Source: a virus. From it: DNA of 39,233 nucleotides. The DNA is taken from the IMG/VR virus record IMGVR_UViG_3300037459_000095, positions 1 to 39,233 of that record; one strand, written 5' to 3'. This document shows positions 1 through 7,719 of this stretch, in pieces. The first letter of the stretch is position 1. Every line of letters begins with the position of its first letter. Under the pieces are notes generated by a model. That model saw only the letters and a program-made list of their open reading frames with translations. It searched no databases and was not told the DNA's origin. The position numbers and the translations under genes are program-made.

Positions 1-127
1 AAGCTAAAATTGTTGAACTTGAAGCAAAGATAGCATCCAATGTGCCGCCATTACGAGAGCCAAAACTTGAAGACCCTGACATTGATTTTGATGAAGATAA
101 ATTAATCCAAGCCAAAATTGATTACAA
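1..127. repeat. Left copy of 127-bp contig-end overlap
   Basis: Bases 1-127 are identical to 39107-39233. The scaffold reading frame continues across the join without a break. This shows that the molecule is circular, or circularly permuted, with a unit length of 39,106 bp. The length equals a common assembler k-mer, so it is probably an assembly overlap rather than a packaged direct terminal repeat. Confidence 0.97.
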
Positions 128-557
128 GGTCGATTTAGCGATCAGTAAAAAAAGCAAGGGCGACGACAAGTTAAGACAGGAATCACAAGCAGAGCAGAAT
201 AGAGAGGACATTTCAAAGAAGTTTTTAGCCAATTGCGAAGTATTTGCAAAGGATAAGAAAGATTTCAATGAAGTTCTACAAAGTGTCCCCCCGCTACAGC
301 CAGCGGTTTTAGATGAGCTCATGGTTAGCGAACAATCTGCGGCGTTAGCTTATTTTCTAGGTAATCACCAGGAATTAGCTAATAAAATTGTGAAGATGAA
401 TCCTGTTAGAGCGGGCGTTGAGCTTGGCAAAATTGCTGCTAGATTAGCGGAGCCTAAACAAATTAAACCGAGTGACGCTCCAGATCCAATCGATCCTCTA
501 AAAGGTGGTGGAAAAACCACTACTGAAAGGGGGCCAAAAGGAGCCACATTTGAGTAA
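3..557 (+). CDS. Phage scaffolding protein, C-terminal part (gene crosses the contig junction)
   Basis: This is the 3' part of the gene that starts at 38866. Joined across the circular junction it is 798 nt, 265 residues. The protein is acidic, charged and helical, with coiled-coil stretches (KIVELEAKI) and a basic C-terminal tail rich in Gly, Lys and Pro, ending GPKGATFE. That composition suits a capsid assembly scaffold, whose basic C-terminus binds coat subunits in P22. It lies between portal and coat, the position of P22 gene 8. The GTG at 42 could be taken as a start if the contig were treated as linear, but that is an artefact of the cut. The family call rests on position and composition, not on a conserved motif. 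Confidence 0.85.
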   Translation, partial: AKIVELEAKIASNVPPLREPKLEDPDIDFDEDKLIQAKIDYKVDLAISKKSKGDDKLRQESQAEQNREDISKKFLANCEVFAKDKKDFNEVLQSVPPLQPAVLDELMVSEQSAALAYFLGNHQELANKIVKMNPVRAGVELGKIAARLAEPKQIKPSDAPDPIDPLKGGGKTTTERGPKGATFE

Positions 558-574
558 CTTGAGGATAGTTAATC

Positions 575-1873
575 ATGGCCGACAATAATTTTGACAGTAA
601 CTTTACACGAAAACTTGCAAGGGTTTTCCTGGAAAAGTTCGATAATATGCGAGTGTTATCAAAGCATGTAGACACTCAACTTTTAACGGGTAAGTTTGCG
701 CCAGATACAGGCGACACAGTAGACTTTAAGCGACCAACTGATTATAAATCAGTGCGAACTCCAAAAGGTGATGTATCAGGCGAAACAGCATCACCCATCA
801 TTACCGGTAAAGCTTCCGGCATAGTTCAGGATTACTTCACTGTTTTTGTCGATTATGACGAAGCGGACGAAGCGATTAAAATGGACCAAATCGATAAACT
901 CCTAGCACCACTAGCCACCCGTATCAAAACTGACCTTGAGTTAGATTATGCAGCCTTTATGATGAAGAACACCGCATTACTGGCGGGTACGGTTGGAACG
1001 GCAGCAGATACTTGGGACGATATCGCAGAAGCAGGCGCAGTCCTACAGTCCAGTGGTGTACCAGCCGATGCGCCTTGGTTTTATACTGTGAATCCCTTCA
1101 CACAACGAAAACTTGCAAGCACTAACCGTAGTCTAGGCGCTGGTGGTGTTGCTGGCGGCTTAGTTAAAACAGCCATTGATAAGGCGACTATCTCCGAAAT
1201 ATTTGCCGGTTTTGACAAGGTTATGACTGCAACGACTCTAGCCAGCTATACAATTGGCGCAGAAGCCGATCGCGCAGGCACTTTGTCAGGTACGCCCACA
1301 GTGACTTATTTAGCTGCTAAGGACACTATGACTCAAGTCTTGGCTGTAACAGCAGTAGGTGCGGGTTCTACGGTGCTTAACGCGGGCGAAACAGTGACTA
1401 TCACTGCTGCATCTGGCGCTATCAATCGTTTGAATCTGTCAACTCGCCAAGTTATATTGGACGAGACTAGCTCGCCAATCGTTTGGACAGGAACCGTCAC
1501 TGAAACAGTCACTCTAACCGGTGGAGCTGGTAACGTAACAGTAACAGGCCCCGCAATATTTGAGTTGGACGGCGCTTACAATACAGTTTCTCAATCTCCA
1601 TTATCGGGCGATATAGTGACTTTCTCAGGTGCGGCAAATGCGATTATCCAGCCTAACCTGTTCTGGCATAAGCAAGCCTTCTCAATTGGCTCAGTTCCTA
1701 TCAAGAAACTACACTCAACTGATACATTAGCAACCACTGAAGACGGTTTGCAATTCCGTGTATCTAAAGGGGTTGGATTCTTAGAGAACGAGCAAAAGGT
1801 TCGTTTCGACTTTAGACCGGCTTACGGCGTGATGAATCCGTTCTTTGCTGGACAAGGTTTCGGTGCCCCATAA
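575..1873 (+). CDS. Major capsid (coat) protein, P22 gp5-like
   Basis: The protein has 432 residues, close to the 430 of P22 gp5. It begins MADNNFDSNF and has the N-terminal pattern of P22-type coat proteins, in which a long helix is followed by a beta segment (TGDTVDFKRP) and a Gly-rich loop. Residues about 220-350 are beta-rich and rich in Thr, Val and Gly (repeated VTIT/VTLT), where P22 coat carries its inserted I-domain. The C-terminal part (FWHKQAFSIG, VRFDFRPAYGV) resembles the coat core. The ribosome site GAGG lies before ATG 575. It follows the scaffold by 17 nt and is followed by a strong hairpin, which probably sets coat mRNA level. The fold is expected to be HK97-type; that part is inference from the family. 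Confidence 0.93.
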   Translation: MADNNFDSNFTRKLARVFLEKFDNMRVLSKHVDTQLLTGKFAPDTGDTVDFKRPTDYKSVRTPKGDVSGETASPIITGKASGIVQDYFTVFVDYDEADEAIKMDQIDKLLAPLATRIKTDLELDYAAFMMKNTALLAGTVGTAADTWDDIAEAGAVLQSSGVPADAPWFYTVNPFTQRKLASTNRSLGAGGVAGGLVKTAIDKATISEIFAGFDKVMTATTLASYTIGAEADRAGTLSGTPTVTYLAAKDTMTQVLAVTAVGAGSTVLNAGETVTITAASGAINRLNLSTRQVILDETSSPIVWTGTVTETVTLTGGAGNVTVTGPAIFELDGAYNTVSQSPLSGDIVTFSGAANAIIQPNLFWHKQAFSIGSVPIKKLHSTDTLATTEDGLQFRVSKGVGFLENEQKVRFDFRPAYGVMNPFFAGQGFGAP

Positions 1874-1879
1874 ACCAAT

Positions 1880-1901
1880 AAGCCCCGTTTATGCGGGGCT
1901 T
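1880..1901 (+). terminator. Strong GC hairpin after coat gene
   Basis: AAGCCCCG and CGGGGCTT form a perfect 8-bp stem with a 6-nt loop, 7 nt after the coat stop. No T tract follows, so it may be a partial terminator or an mRNA 3'-end stabiliser rather than a full intrinsic terminator. Confidence 0.6.
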
Positions 1902-1921
1902 GATATCATGAGGATAAGAAA

Positions 1922-2458
1922 ATGACGTTTATTTCAACAGGCCTAAAAGCAATGGGCGGCAAAGGGAAAGCCTTTGATAATGGCAAGATGTTTGCTTATA
2001 CAACTTCTGATTCAATGGCAACGGTTAGAGCCTCTGGGTATTTCGACGGTGCATCATCTGATCTGGATTCTGAATATTTTATTGCCGTGAAAGCATCTGA
2101 CGGTGTAAGTATTTTAGCGCTAACGCGCGACTCTACCGGTCTGATACTTACCACGGACACAAACATCCAGGCTATCACTGGTGCTGGCGCTGTTGACGTC
2201 ATTACCGGGGTTACTCAGTTCACATCTGACGGCGCAGCACAGGCTTTGACTATTGCAGACGGTTATATCGGGCAACGAAAGGTTGTCGTTCATGTAGTTG
2301 ATGGAGGGAGTGGCGTATTAACTCCGGCGAATGGGCTTGGATATTCGACTATCACTTTCACGACTGCTGGCGAAGCTGTTGAGCTGATGTTCTTGGCAGG
2401 TGGATGGGCCGTAATCGGTTTTGGTGGGCTTACCGCTACATTACCGGCTATCGCTTAA
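1922..2458 (+). CDS. Head decoration-like virion protein
   Basis: The protein has 178 residues, is rich in Gly, Ala, Thr and Ser, has no charged clusters and is predicted all-beta. The stretch DGAAQALTIADGYIGQRKVVVHVVDGGSG is of the kind seen in phage head-surface or tail beta-sandwich proteins. It sits directly downstream of coat behind a strong ribosome site (GAGGATAAG) and between two hairpins, so it can be expressed at its own level. That fits an abundant structural protein. P22 itself has no gene here, but decorated relatives do. The role is inferred from position and composition; no family motif was recognised with certainty. Confidence 0.55.
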   Translation: MTFISTGLKAMGGKGKAFDNGKMFAYTTSDSMATVRASGYFDGASSDLDSEYFIAVKASDGVSILALTRDSTGLILTTDTNIQAITGAGAVDVITGVTQFTSDGAAQALTIADGYIGQRKVVVHVVDGGSGVLTPANGLGYSTITFTTAGEAVELMFLAGGWAVIGFGGLTATLPAIA

Positions 2459-2476
2459 TTGGCACCTTAAATCAAC

Positions 2477-2501
2477 AAAGGGGTTTCGGCCCCTTTCTTT
2501 T
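2477..2501 (+). terminator. Rho-independent terminator
   Basis: AAAGGGG pairs with CCCCTTT (7 bp, 6-nt loop TTTCGG) and is followed by CTTTT. It lies 19 nt after the decoration-like gene and probably ends the abundant coat/decoration transcripts while allowing some read-through into the tail genes. Confidence 0.8.
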
Positions 2502-2521
2502 AATCTTAATAGGTGGATACA

Positions 2522-2662
2522 ATGTCCGAAGAAAAAGTAAAGAAAGCACGTAAAATTGCTTGGTTAAAAGCCGATGGCAAAGCAGAGATAGAGCTATTTG
2601 ATACGCCCAATCTAGCCAAGAAAGCTGAGGAATTAGGCTGGACAAAGAAAGACGACAAGTAG
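2522..2662 (+). CDS. Small hypothetical protein between head and tail genes (46 aa)
   Basis: The ATG at 2522 follows the ribosome site AGGTGG and ends at TAG 2660. The 46-residue product is highly charged (MSEEKVKKARKIAWLKAD, ending GWTKKDDK), with a central LFDTPNLAKKAEELGW helix. It lies 4 nt upstream of the gp4-like gene, so the two are probably co-translated. Short Lys-rich genes at this spot are common in phage head modules, but I do not recognise a function. Confidence 0.6.
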   Translation: MSEEKVKKARKIAWLKADGKAEIELFDTPNLAKKAEELGWTKKDDK

Positions 2663-2666
2663 TGAT

Positions 2667-3104
2667 ATGGCAACCGGTGCAGATGTTATTAAAGGTGCAC
2701 TTCGTAGACTCCAAGTTATCGAAGATGAAACCCCTATTGAACCCAGTGAAATCAATGACGGCTTAGAAGACCTAAATGATTTTGGATCAGCCCACGAAGT
2801 CGGGTTTTTAGAGTTAGGTTTTGTCCCACTTGCTCTCCCTGCCAATACAATTAATATCCCTTTCCAGGCGTTAGGGTATTTTAAAGATCAACTCGCTCTC
2901 TATATGGCTGGTCAGTACGGCGCGCCAATACCGCAAAGTCTTGTACTGTCAGCGGATAAAACAATGAGATTTGCGTTAAACGCCTTTCAGCGTCCCATTG
3001 ATGTCGAATTCCCTGATACGCTTCCTGTTGGAGCGGCCAATGAATGCGACTCTATTATTAATAATGAGCATTTTTTCCCGATCAATTCAGATGAGAATTT
3101 CTAA
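2667..3104 (+). CDS. Tail accessory / head-completion protein, P22 gp4-like
   Basis: The protein has 145 residues. The N-terminus (ALRRLQVIEDETPIEPSEINDGLEDLNDF) has the layout of P22 gp4, a helix followed by an acidic turn and a second helix. The C-terminal end has the aromatic-proline pattern (HFFPINSDENF) seen at the same place in gp4. In P22, gp4 binds below the portal ring and extends the DNA channel before gp10 binds. It overlaps the next gene by one base (TAATG), indicating coupled translation. Similarity is weak at sequence level, but the place in the gene order supports the call. Confidence 0.8.
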   Translation: MATGADVIKGALRRLQVIEDETPIEPSEINDGLEDLNDFGSAHEVGFLELGFVPLALPANTINIPFQALGYFKDQLALYMAGQYGAPIPQSLVLSADKTMRFALNAFQRPIDVEFPDTLPVGAANECDSIINNEHFFPINSDENF

Positions 3105-4576
3105 TGCCGTTAATGACTTTACCCATTGCCGGCGGATTCTATCAGTCTGAATCACTCCCTATTTCAGCGCAACGGTGTATAGGCTGGTTTCCGGTCATTC
3201 CTCAAACAGCGAATGCCCTATCAAAAGCGGTCCTATTCAACACGCCTGGTCAAAAGGCCTTTTCTTCGTTAGGTGGTATTAATCGCGGCCAACATGTGGT
3301 TGGTGGGATTGACTTCGCTGTCAATGGGAATACGTTATTTCAAGTCAATGAGGATAAAACGAAGGTCTCAATAGGGTTTATTGAAGGCTCTGGGATCGTC
3401 TCAATGGCGCACAATAGCACTGAAGCCATTAACGGAGACAAGTTAGTTATCGTCGTTCCTGGTGGCAAGTCCTACGTTTACAACGGTGTCGATCTGGTAG
3501 AGATAACAGACACTGACTTTCGAACTTCCGATACCGTGTCATTTAAGGATGGGTTTTTTGTATTTACGGCATCAGACGGCAAAGTGTTTTTTAACTCAGC
3601 CTTAAATGACCCGTTAAACTACCGGGCTTTAGATTTTGGCACTGCGGAAATATCACCTGATTTAATTGTTGCCAGCATTGTTATTCATAATGAATTATTT
3701 ATTGTGGGTGTCGAGACAATCGAGCTATTCCAAAATATTGGTGGATCAGGGTTTCCTTTTCAACGCATCCCAGGCGCGAACATCCAGAAGGGCGCTCATG
3801 CAAAATTTGGTATCGTTGCATTAGATGAGACTTTTGCTTTTGTGGGTGGCGGCAAAGAGGAATTATCGACTATCTACCAAGTGGCTGACAGTAACAGTGC
3901 GGTCAAGATTGCGACTGGAGCGATTGATAACGAACTTCAAAAGTTTACGAAAGATGAGATATCAAACTGTGTGGCTATGACTTATTTCGAACGAGGCAGT
4001 CAGATTGCTATTTTCACCTTCACATCGAATAGAATACCAAGCAGAACTTTTGCCTACAACGCAACTACTTCAAAACTGTCCGGTATTCCGATATGGTTTG
4101 AATTCCAGACAGGGGTAACGGTTGATAATCGATGGAATGTTAACTCAATTGTTGTGGCTTATGGAAAAATCCTTGCAGGTACTACAGAGGGAGAAATAGC
4201 AGAGCTCGACAAGAACACTTACACCGACTTAGGAGAACCTATTTTAAGAGAGTTCACATCTGCCCCCCTATCCAACCAGGATGAGCCGTTATTTATTCCT
4301 AAGATTAAGCTGTGGATGGAGGCCGGAGTAGGATTAACTACTGGTGACGGTTCTGATCCTTCTGTCAGTATGGATTCATCTGTAGATGGCAAAACATACG
4401 GCAATGACCGACTAAGAAAGATCGGTAAAATAGGGAAGTTTGGCCAACAAACTGTTTGGAAAAGAAACGGGCGAACCGCCGCCTTTAAGTTTTGGCGTTT
4501 TAGAGTCACTCAACCGATTAAACCGGTTATTAGAAAACTTCAAGCGGTAGCGCAAGCGAGCGGTCCCAGTGACTAG
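3104..4576 (+). CDS. Packaged-DNA stabilisation / tail hub protein, P22 gp10-like
   Basis: The protein has 490 residues against about 470 for P22 gp10. The start (MPLMTLPIAGGFYQSESLPISAQRCIGWFPV) and the following GQKAFSSLGGINRG block match the gp10 family opening, where the N-terminus is followed by NTPG and GVSRG-like turns. The rest is beta-rich, with repeated hydrophobic strands ending in Gly or Asn, as expected for a beta-propeller hub. In P22 gp10 forms the hexameric hub that binds gp4 above and the needle below. The last 8 nt overlap the following gene. Confidence 0.85.
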   Translation: MPLMTLPIAGGFYQSESLPISAQRCIGWFPVIPQTANALSKAVLFNTPGQKAFSSLGGINRGQHVVGGIDFAVNGNTLFQVNEDKTKVSIGFIEGSGIVSMAHNSTEAINGDKLVIVVPGGKSYVYNGVDLVEITDTDFRTSDTVSFKDGFFVFTASDGKVFFNSALNDPLNYRALDFGTAEISPDLIVASIVIHNELFIVGVETIELFQNIGGSGFPFQRIPGANIQKGAHAKFGIVALDETFAFVGGGKEELSTIYQVADSNSAVKIATGAIDNELQKFTKDEISNCVAMTYFERGSQIAIFTFTSNRIPSRTFAYNATTSKLSGIPIWFEFQTGVTVDNRWNVNSIVVAYGKILAGTTEGEIAELDKNTYTDLGEPILREFTSAPLSNQDEPLFIPKIKLWMEAGVGLTTGDGSDPSVSMDSSVDGKTYGNDRLRKIGKIGKFGQQTVWKRNGRTAAFKFWRFRVTQPIKPVIRKLQAVAQASGPSD

Positions 4577-4835
4577 GTTAATCCCATTAAGAGAAACCGA
4601 GCCAGTCTTTTTGCCGGGAGGCAGAGGGACGCGACGATTTAATGAATATATCCGCAATTTAACCGATCAAGTGAATGACACTGTTGAAGAGGTTGAAACA
4701 AATTCTCGGCTTGAATTATTGGCGTCAATTGCTGATCTTAATGAGAGATTAGGGTCTGGCGATATACTAACATCAGATTCCGACAGTTTTACGGTCGATT
4801 CGACGGAATTATTTGTCGATTTAACGGAGGCATAA
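4569..4835 (+). CDS. Small coiled-coil protein next to tail hub (needle-associated candidate)
   Basis: The protein has 88 residues and starts at GTG 4569, overlapping the hub gene by 8 nt. The N-terminal 25 residues are Pro/Arg/Gly-rich (VFLPGGRGTRRF). An amphipathic helix follows (residues 25-65, QVNDTVEEVETNSRLELLASIADLNERL) with heptad-like spacing, then an acidic tail. The gene is in the position of P22 gene 26, the trimeric coiled-coil tail needle, but is much shorter. It may supply the needle plug or stalk base, with the next gene giving the distal part. That is inference only. Confidence 0.6.
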   Translation: MTRLIPLRETEPVFLPGGRGTRRFNEYIRNLTDQVNDTVEEVETNSRLELLASIADLNERLGSGDILTSDSDSFTVDSTELFVDLTEA

Positions 4836-6094
4836 TGGTACAACAAACGATTAATATCGGCGCAGTAGCTAATGATGGAACAGGCGATACATGGCGCGCT
4901 GCTATGGATAAAACCAACGACAACTTTGATGAATTGTTTGCTGTTGGTACGCCGAATAACGAAGTGATTATCAATTTTTTAAGCGATTTTCCTGCAGCAG
5001 TCGGCGGGGTAATAACGCTCGCAGCTGCTACACTTTATCGGGTCAGTGACAATATTCCCGCTGGGGACACCAGATTTGTTCTTTCCCAGGATAGTGTTAT
5101 TGACGGGCTGGATTCGTCAGTAGCGAGTATAACTTATACTGGATCGGGAGATATGTTCACCGCCTCTGACACTGCCAACAAGATCACTAGAGTGACTTTG
5201 GATGCACCCAGTGGAAGATTATTTAATATTGACGCGCCAACCGGTGCCGGCCTTTTTCAATTTGTCGATGCGACAGTTGATTCGTGCGATAGAGCGGGAA
5301 TATTTACAGGACTTGCCGCATTTCAATTAGTGAATGTGGCTTACAACAACATTAAAACGGACGGGCATACTTTCGCTGGCGCGTTTAATATTTTTACTTC
5401 TCAAACTAACTTATCCTTTGTGAATGGGGGATCATTATTTGACTTAGGTGCCGCGACCTTTAACGCATTTGACATTGATAAGTCATTTGTTAGTTTGGCA
5501 GCCGCTACAAAAATGCTAACAGGAGCCGCTTCATCAGCCAATATTAATGTAGGTAACGTGGGGTCAGTCACCGGCACCAGAATATTTGGCGCAGGTGCTT
5601 CTACTCCGTTATCAGGTGTATCACCTAACGATATAAGATGGATATTTCTTGGTAACGACGAGATTTCAGACACCAACCCAGACGGGTTGTTATCACTCAA
5701 TGCCAACGTAACGAATACAGTAGTCGGAACAGTGGATACACCGACCTTAGTCGCTGGAACTTGGGTGGTTGAAGGAACCTCATTTTTCACCGGCACCACT
5801 GCGGGAAGGCTGACTTATAACGGCGAAAGAGATTTAGCAGTGCCTGTTGACATAGTAACAACCATCCAATCGGCAAGCGGAACTAATAAAGACATTACGA
5901 CTTATTTAGCTTTAAACGGCACAATAATCGCTAATAGTGGGAAAACTAACCGCGTTGGCGCGACGGACCCTGGTAATACATCGTCACCTTGGCAACTTAC
6001 CTTAACAACGGGGGATTTCGTTGAAGTATTTGTTGAAAATAACACCGACGGAATTAGTTTATTAGTGGTTGATTCAGTTTTAAGGATCAGATAA
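4835..6094 (+). CDS. Virion fibre/needle-like structural protein
   Basis: The protein has 419 residues. The N-terminus INIGAVANDGTGDTWRAAMDKTNDNFDELFAV is the common phage attachment motif in which a beta strand and an NDGTGD turn precede a trimerising helix. Residues 45-270 look like a short beta-solenoid (repeated SxVxxLxxA, INVGNVGSVTGTRIFG). The last 140 residues (TWVVEGTSFFTGTTAGRLTYN to LLVVDSVLRIR) have the alternating strand pattern of C1q/TNF-like jelly rolls, a fold also used for the needle knob of phage Sf6. It sits where P22 has its needle gene and overlaps both neighbours by one base. It could be the needle tip or a separate fibre. Confidence 0.6.
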   Translation: MVQQTINIGAVANDGTGDTWRAAMDKTNDNFDELFAVGTPNNEVIINFLSDFPAAVGGVITLAAATLYRVSDNIPAGDTRFVLSQDSVIDGLDSSVASITYTGSGDMFTASDTANKITRVTLDAPSGRLFNIDAPTGAGLFQFVDATVDSCDRAGIFTGLAAFQLVNVAYNNIKTDGHTFAGAFNIFTSQTNLSFVNGGSLFDLGAATFNAFDIDKSFVSLAAATKMLTGAASSANINVGNVGSVTGTRIFGAGASTPLSGVSPNDIRWIFLGNDEISDTNPDGLLSLNANVTNTVVGTVDTPTLVAGTWVVEGTSFFTGTTAGRLTYNGERDLAVPVDIVTTIQSASGTNKDITTYLALNGTIIANSGKTNRVGATDPGNTSSPWQLTLTTGDFVEVFVENNTDGISLLVVDSVLRIR

Positions 6095-6426
6095 TGGCGA
6101 CCGAAGTATTAGTCAATTCTGTTCAGTCGACAAGTTCAGACACTATAGAAAAGTTTTATGATTCACCCAGCGGAGGCGCGGGAACTATTATAAGCGCCTT
6201 TACAGCTACTAATAACACTGGCGCTAATAGAAGTTACAAAGCTTATATTTTTGATGCTAGTGGGTCTTTATTGGAGGCTGTCGTGCCATTAAAGATCATT
6301 ATCAGGAAAAAATTTGATTTAGGTGCCTCAATTGTTGGCCATCTTATACCGCCAGCTGGAAGTTTAAGAATGGAAAGTGATTTAGCAGACACAATCGCGT
6401 TTAGAGTCACAGGCAGAGAACTATGA
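6094..6426 (+). CDS. Small beta-rich virion protein
   Basis: The protein has 110 residues with no charged clusters. Alternating hydrophobic strands (AGTIISAFTATNNTGANRSYKAYIFD, VGHLIPPAGSLRMESD, TIAFRVTGREL) suggest a beta-sandwich of the kind found in phage head or fibre accessory proteins. It overlaps the fibre-like gene by one base (TAATG), so it is probably made together with it and may bind it. Function not recognised. Confidence 0.55.
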   Translation: MATEVLVNSVQSTSSDTIEKFYDSPSGGAGTIISAFTATNNTGANRSYKAYIFDASGSLLEAVVPLKIIIRKKFDLGASIVGHLIPPAGSLRMESDLADTIAFRVTGREL

Positions 6427-6475
6427 CGGTTGTAGGGTATTCTTCGTGATATACTAAGACTATGGTAATATTGTT

Positions 6476-6913
6476 ATGATGGTAAAAGAGACAAAAAACA
6501 TGGATGAAATTAAGTCCATTATCTTTCATCCTACGATCCATCCTCATATCGAGGATGACGATAACAAAGTGGTTGATTTACCTGTTAAAGACTCGAAATA
6601 TATTGGTTGTTATATCGATGATAAAATTGTGGGTGTCGGTATGTTTCACAAAGTGGAAGGTTTAACCGTTTGTCATATGCACCTACTAAAAGAATATCGG
6701 AAAACGATCGGCCTTGAATTCGGCCTAGAGGCTATAAAACTCAGACCAGATGATGTTTTATACACTAATGTGGACGAAACATTCCCTAATATCATGAGAT
6801 ATGTTGAGGCGCTAGGCTTTAAGTTGATTGATACGGTTAAAAAGTGTGTCAAAAAAGACGGGTTATTTTATGATTCCAACGTCTACAAGCTCGATTTTAG
6901 TGAGGTGAAATAA
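6476..6913 (+). CDS. GNAT-like assembly protein, P22 gp14-like
   Basis: The protein has 145 residues; P22 gp14 has about 150. It has the order of a GNAT acetyltransferase fold: an N-terminal helix, YIGCYIDDKIVGVGMFHKVEG (beta hairpin), LTVCHMHLLKEYRK (strand and P-loop-like helix start) and MRYVEALGFKLIDTVKK (the EALGF turn typical of GNAT C-termini). The acetyl-CoA loop Q/RxxGxG/A is not intact, so catalysis is doubtful. Its place just before the gp7-like ejection gene is that of P22 gene 14. Two adjacent ATGs (6476, 6479) with a poor ribosome site follow a 49-nt gap. Confidence 0.7.
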   Translation: MMVKETKNMDEIKSIIFHPTIHPHIEDDDNKVVDLPVKDSKYIGCYIDDKIVGVGMFHKVEGLTVCHMHLLKEYRKTIGLEFGLEAIKLRPDDVLYTNVDETFPNIMRYVEALGFKLIDTVKKCVKKDGLFYDSNVYKLDFSEVK

Positions 6914-7719
6914 TGGCTATCGGTGGAGCAATTGTTGCAGTCGTCGGGTCTGTTGTAGCCTCAAGAAACGCAAGAAGGGCATCCGAGAGGGCGGCTGCAC
7001 AACAACAAGCGGCGGCGCAAGGTGGAATAGATGTCCAAAGCGAACAGTTCAATAGAATTCTTGAACTATTAGGCCCATCAATTGAGGGCGGCGATTTAGC
7101 GCGACAGCAACAACTTGGATTATTAGGTTTATTAGGTCCAGAAGCCCAGCAAGCGGCACAAGATCAGTTTAGCGAGTCTCCAGGCCAACAATTCATCAGA
7201 GAACGCCAACAACGAGCACTCACACGTAATCAGGCGGCTATTGGTGGCTTAGGTGGTGGAAACATACGAACGGCTTTACAAGAGCAGGCGGCAGGCTTTG
7301 CGCAACAAGATTTTGGTAATCAGTTTAATCGCTTATCCGCTTTATCCGGCGCAGGACAAACAGCAGCGACTAATATTGGTCAATTCGGGCAACAATCGGC
7401 AGGCAATATTGGCAATTTATTGGGTCAATTTGGGCAAGCTGGCGCTGCAGGTATATTCGGTCAAGCACAAGCGAGAAACCAACTTGTAAGCAATCTTTCA
7501 GCGATAGGTGCTAGCTTTTCAGACAGTCGACTAAAAAAGAATATCAATAAAATAGGAAAAATTGGTTGTTTGAATGTTTATGAGTGGACTTGGAAAACAA
7601 CCGGGTTGGATGATGTTGGATTCTTGGCAGAAGAAGTTAAACAGGAATTCCCTGATCTAGTCGAAGAGCATAACGGTTTCTTAAGGGTTCACTATAATGA
7701 AGTGTTGGAGGCGGCATAA
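6913..7719 (+). CDS. DNA ejection protein, P22 gp7-like, with S74-type C-terminal domain
   Basis: The protein has 268 residues. The first 20 are hydrophobic (AIGGAIVAVVGSVVAS), as in gp7-type ejection proteins. Residues 25-200 are rich in Gln, Ala and Gly with repeated GQFGQQ/GNIGNLLGQFGQ segments. Residues 203-268 begin SDSRLKKNINKIG and contain VYEWTWK, DVGFLAEEVKQEFPDLV and VHYNEVLEA. This is the layout of a peptidase S74 / intramolecular chaperone domain with the SD-x-R-x-K signature. Such domains trimerise and then cleave fibres; here one ends an ejection protein, as in some other podoviruses. It is in P22 gene 7 position and overlaps both neighbours by one base. Confidence 0.8.
   Translation: MAIGGAIVAVVGSVVASRNARRASERAAAQQQAAAQGGIDVQSEQFNRILELLGPSIEGGDLARQQQLGLLGLLGPEAQQAAQDQFSESPGQQFIRERQQRALTRNQAAIGGLGGGNIRTALQEQAAGFAQQDFGNQFNRLSALSGAGQTAATNIGQFGQQSAGNIGNLLGQFGQAGAAGIFGQAQARNQLVSNLSAIGASFSDSRLKKNINKIGKIGCLNVYEWTWKTTGLDDVGFLAEEVKQEFPDLVEEHNGFLRVHYNEVLEAA

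Noticed and set aside
1-127. 127-bp end repeat as a biological direct terminal repeat
   Set aside because: It lies inside the scaffold gene, which is intact only when one copy is removed. The length matches an assembler k-mer, and the terminase is headful-type.
5401-5799. Minus-strand open frame of 132 codons within the fibre-like gene
   Set aside because: It lies entirely inside a well-supported plus-strand gene and has no ribosome site or recognisable product.
6427-6475. Promoter before the gp14-like gene (TATACT box)
   Set aside because: The -10-like TATACT has no -35 at acceptable spacing; the gene is probably read through from upstream.
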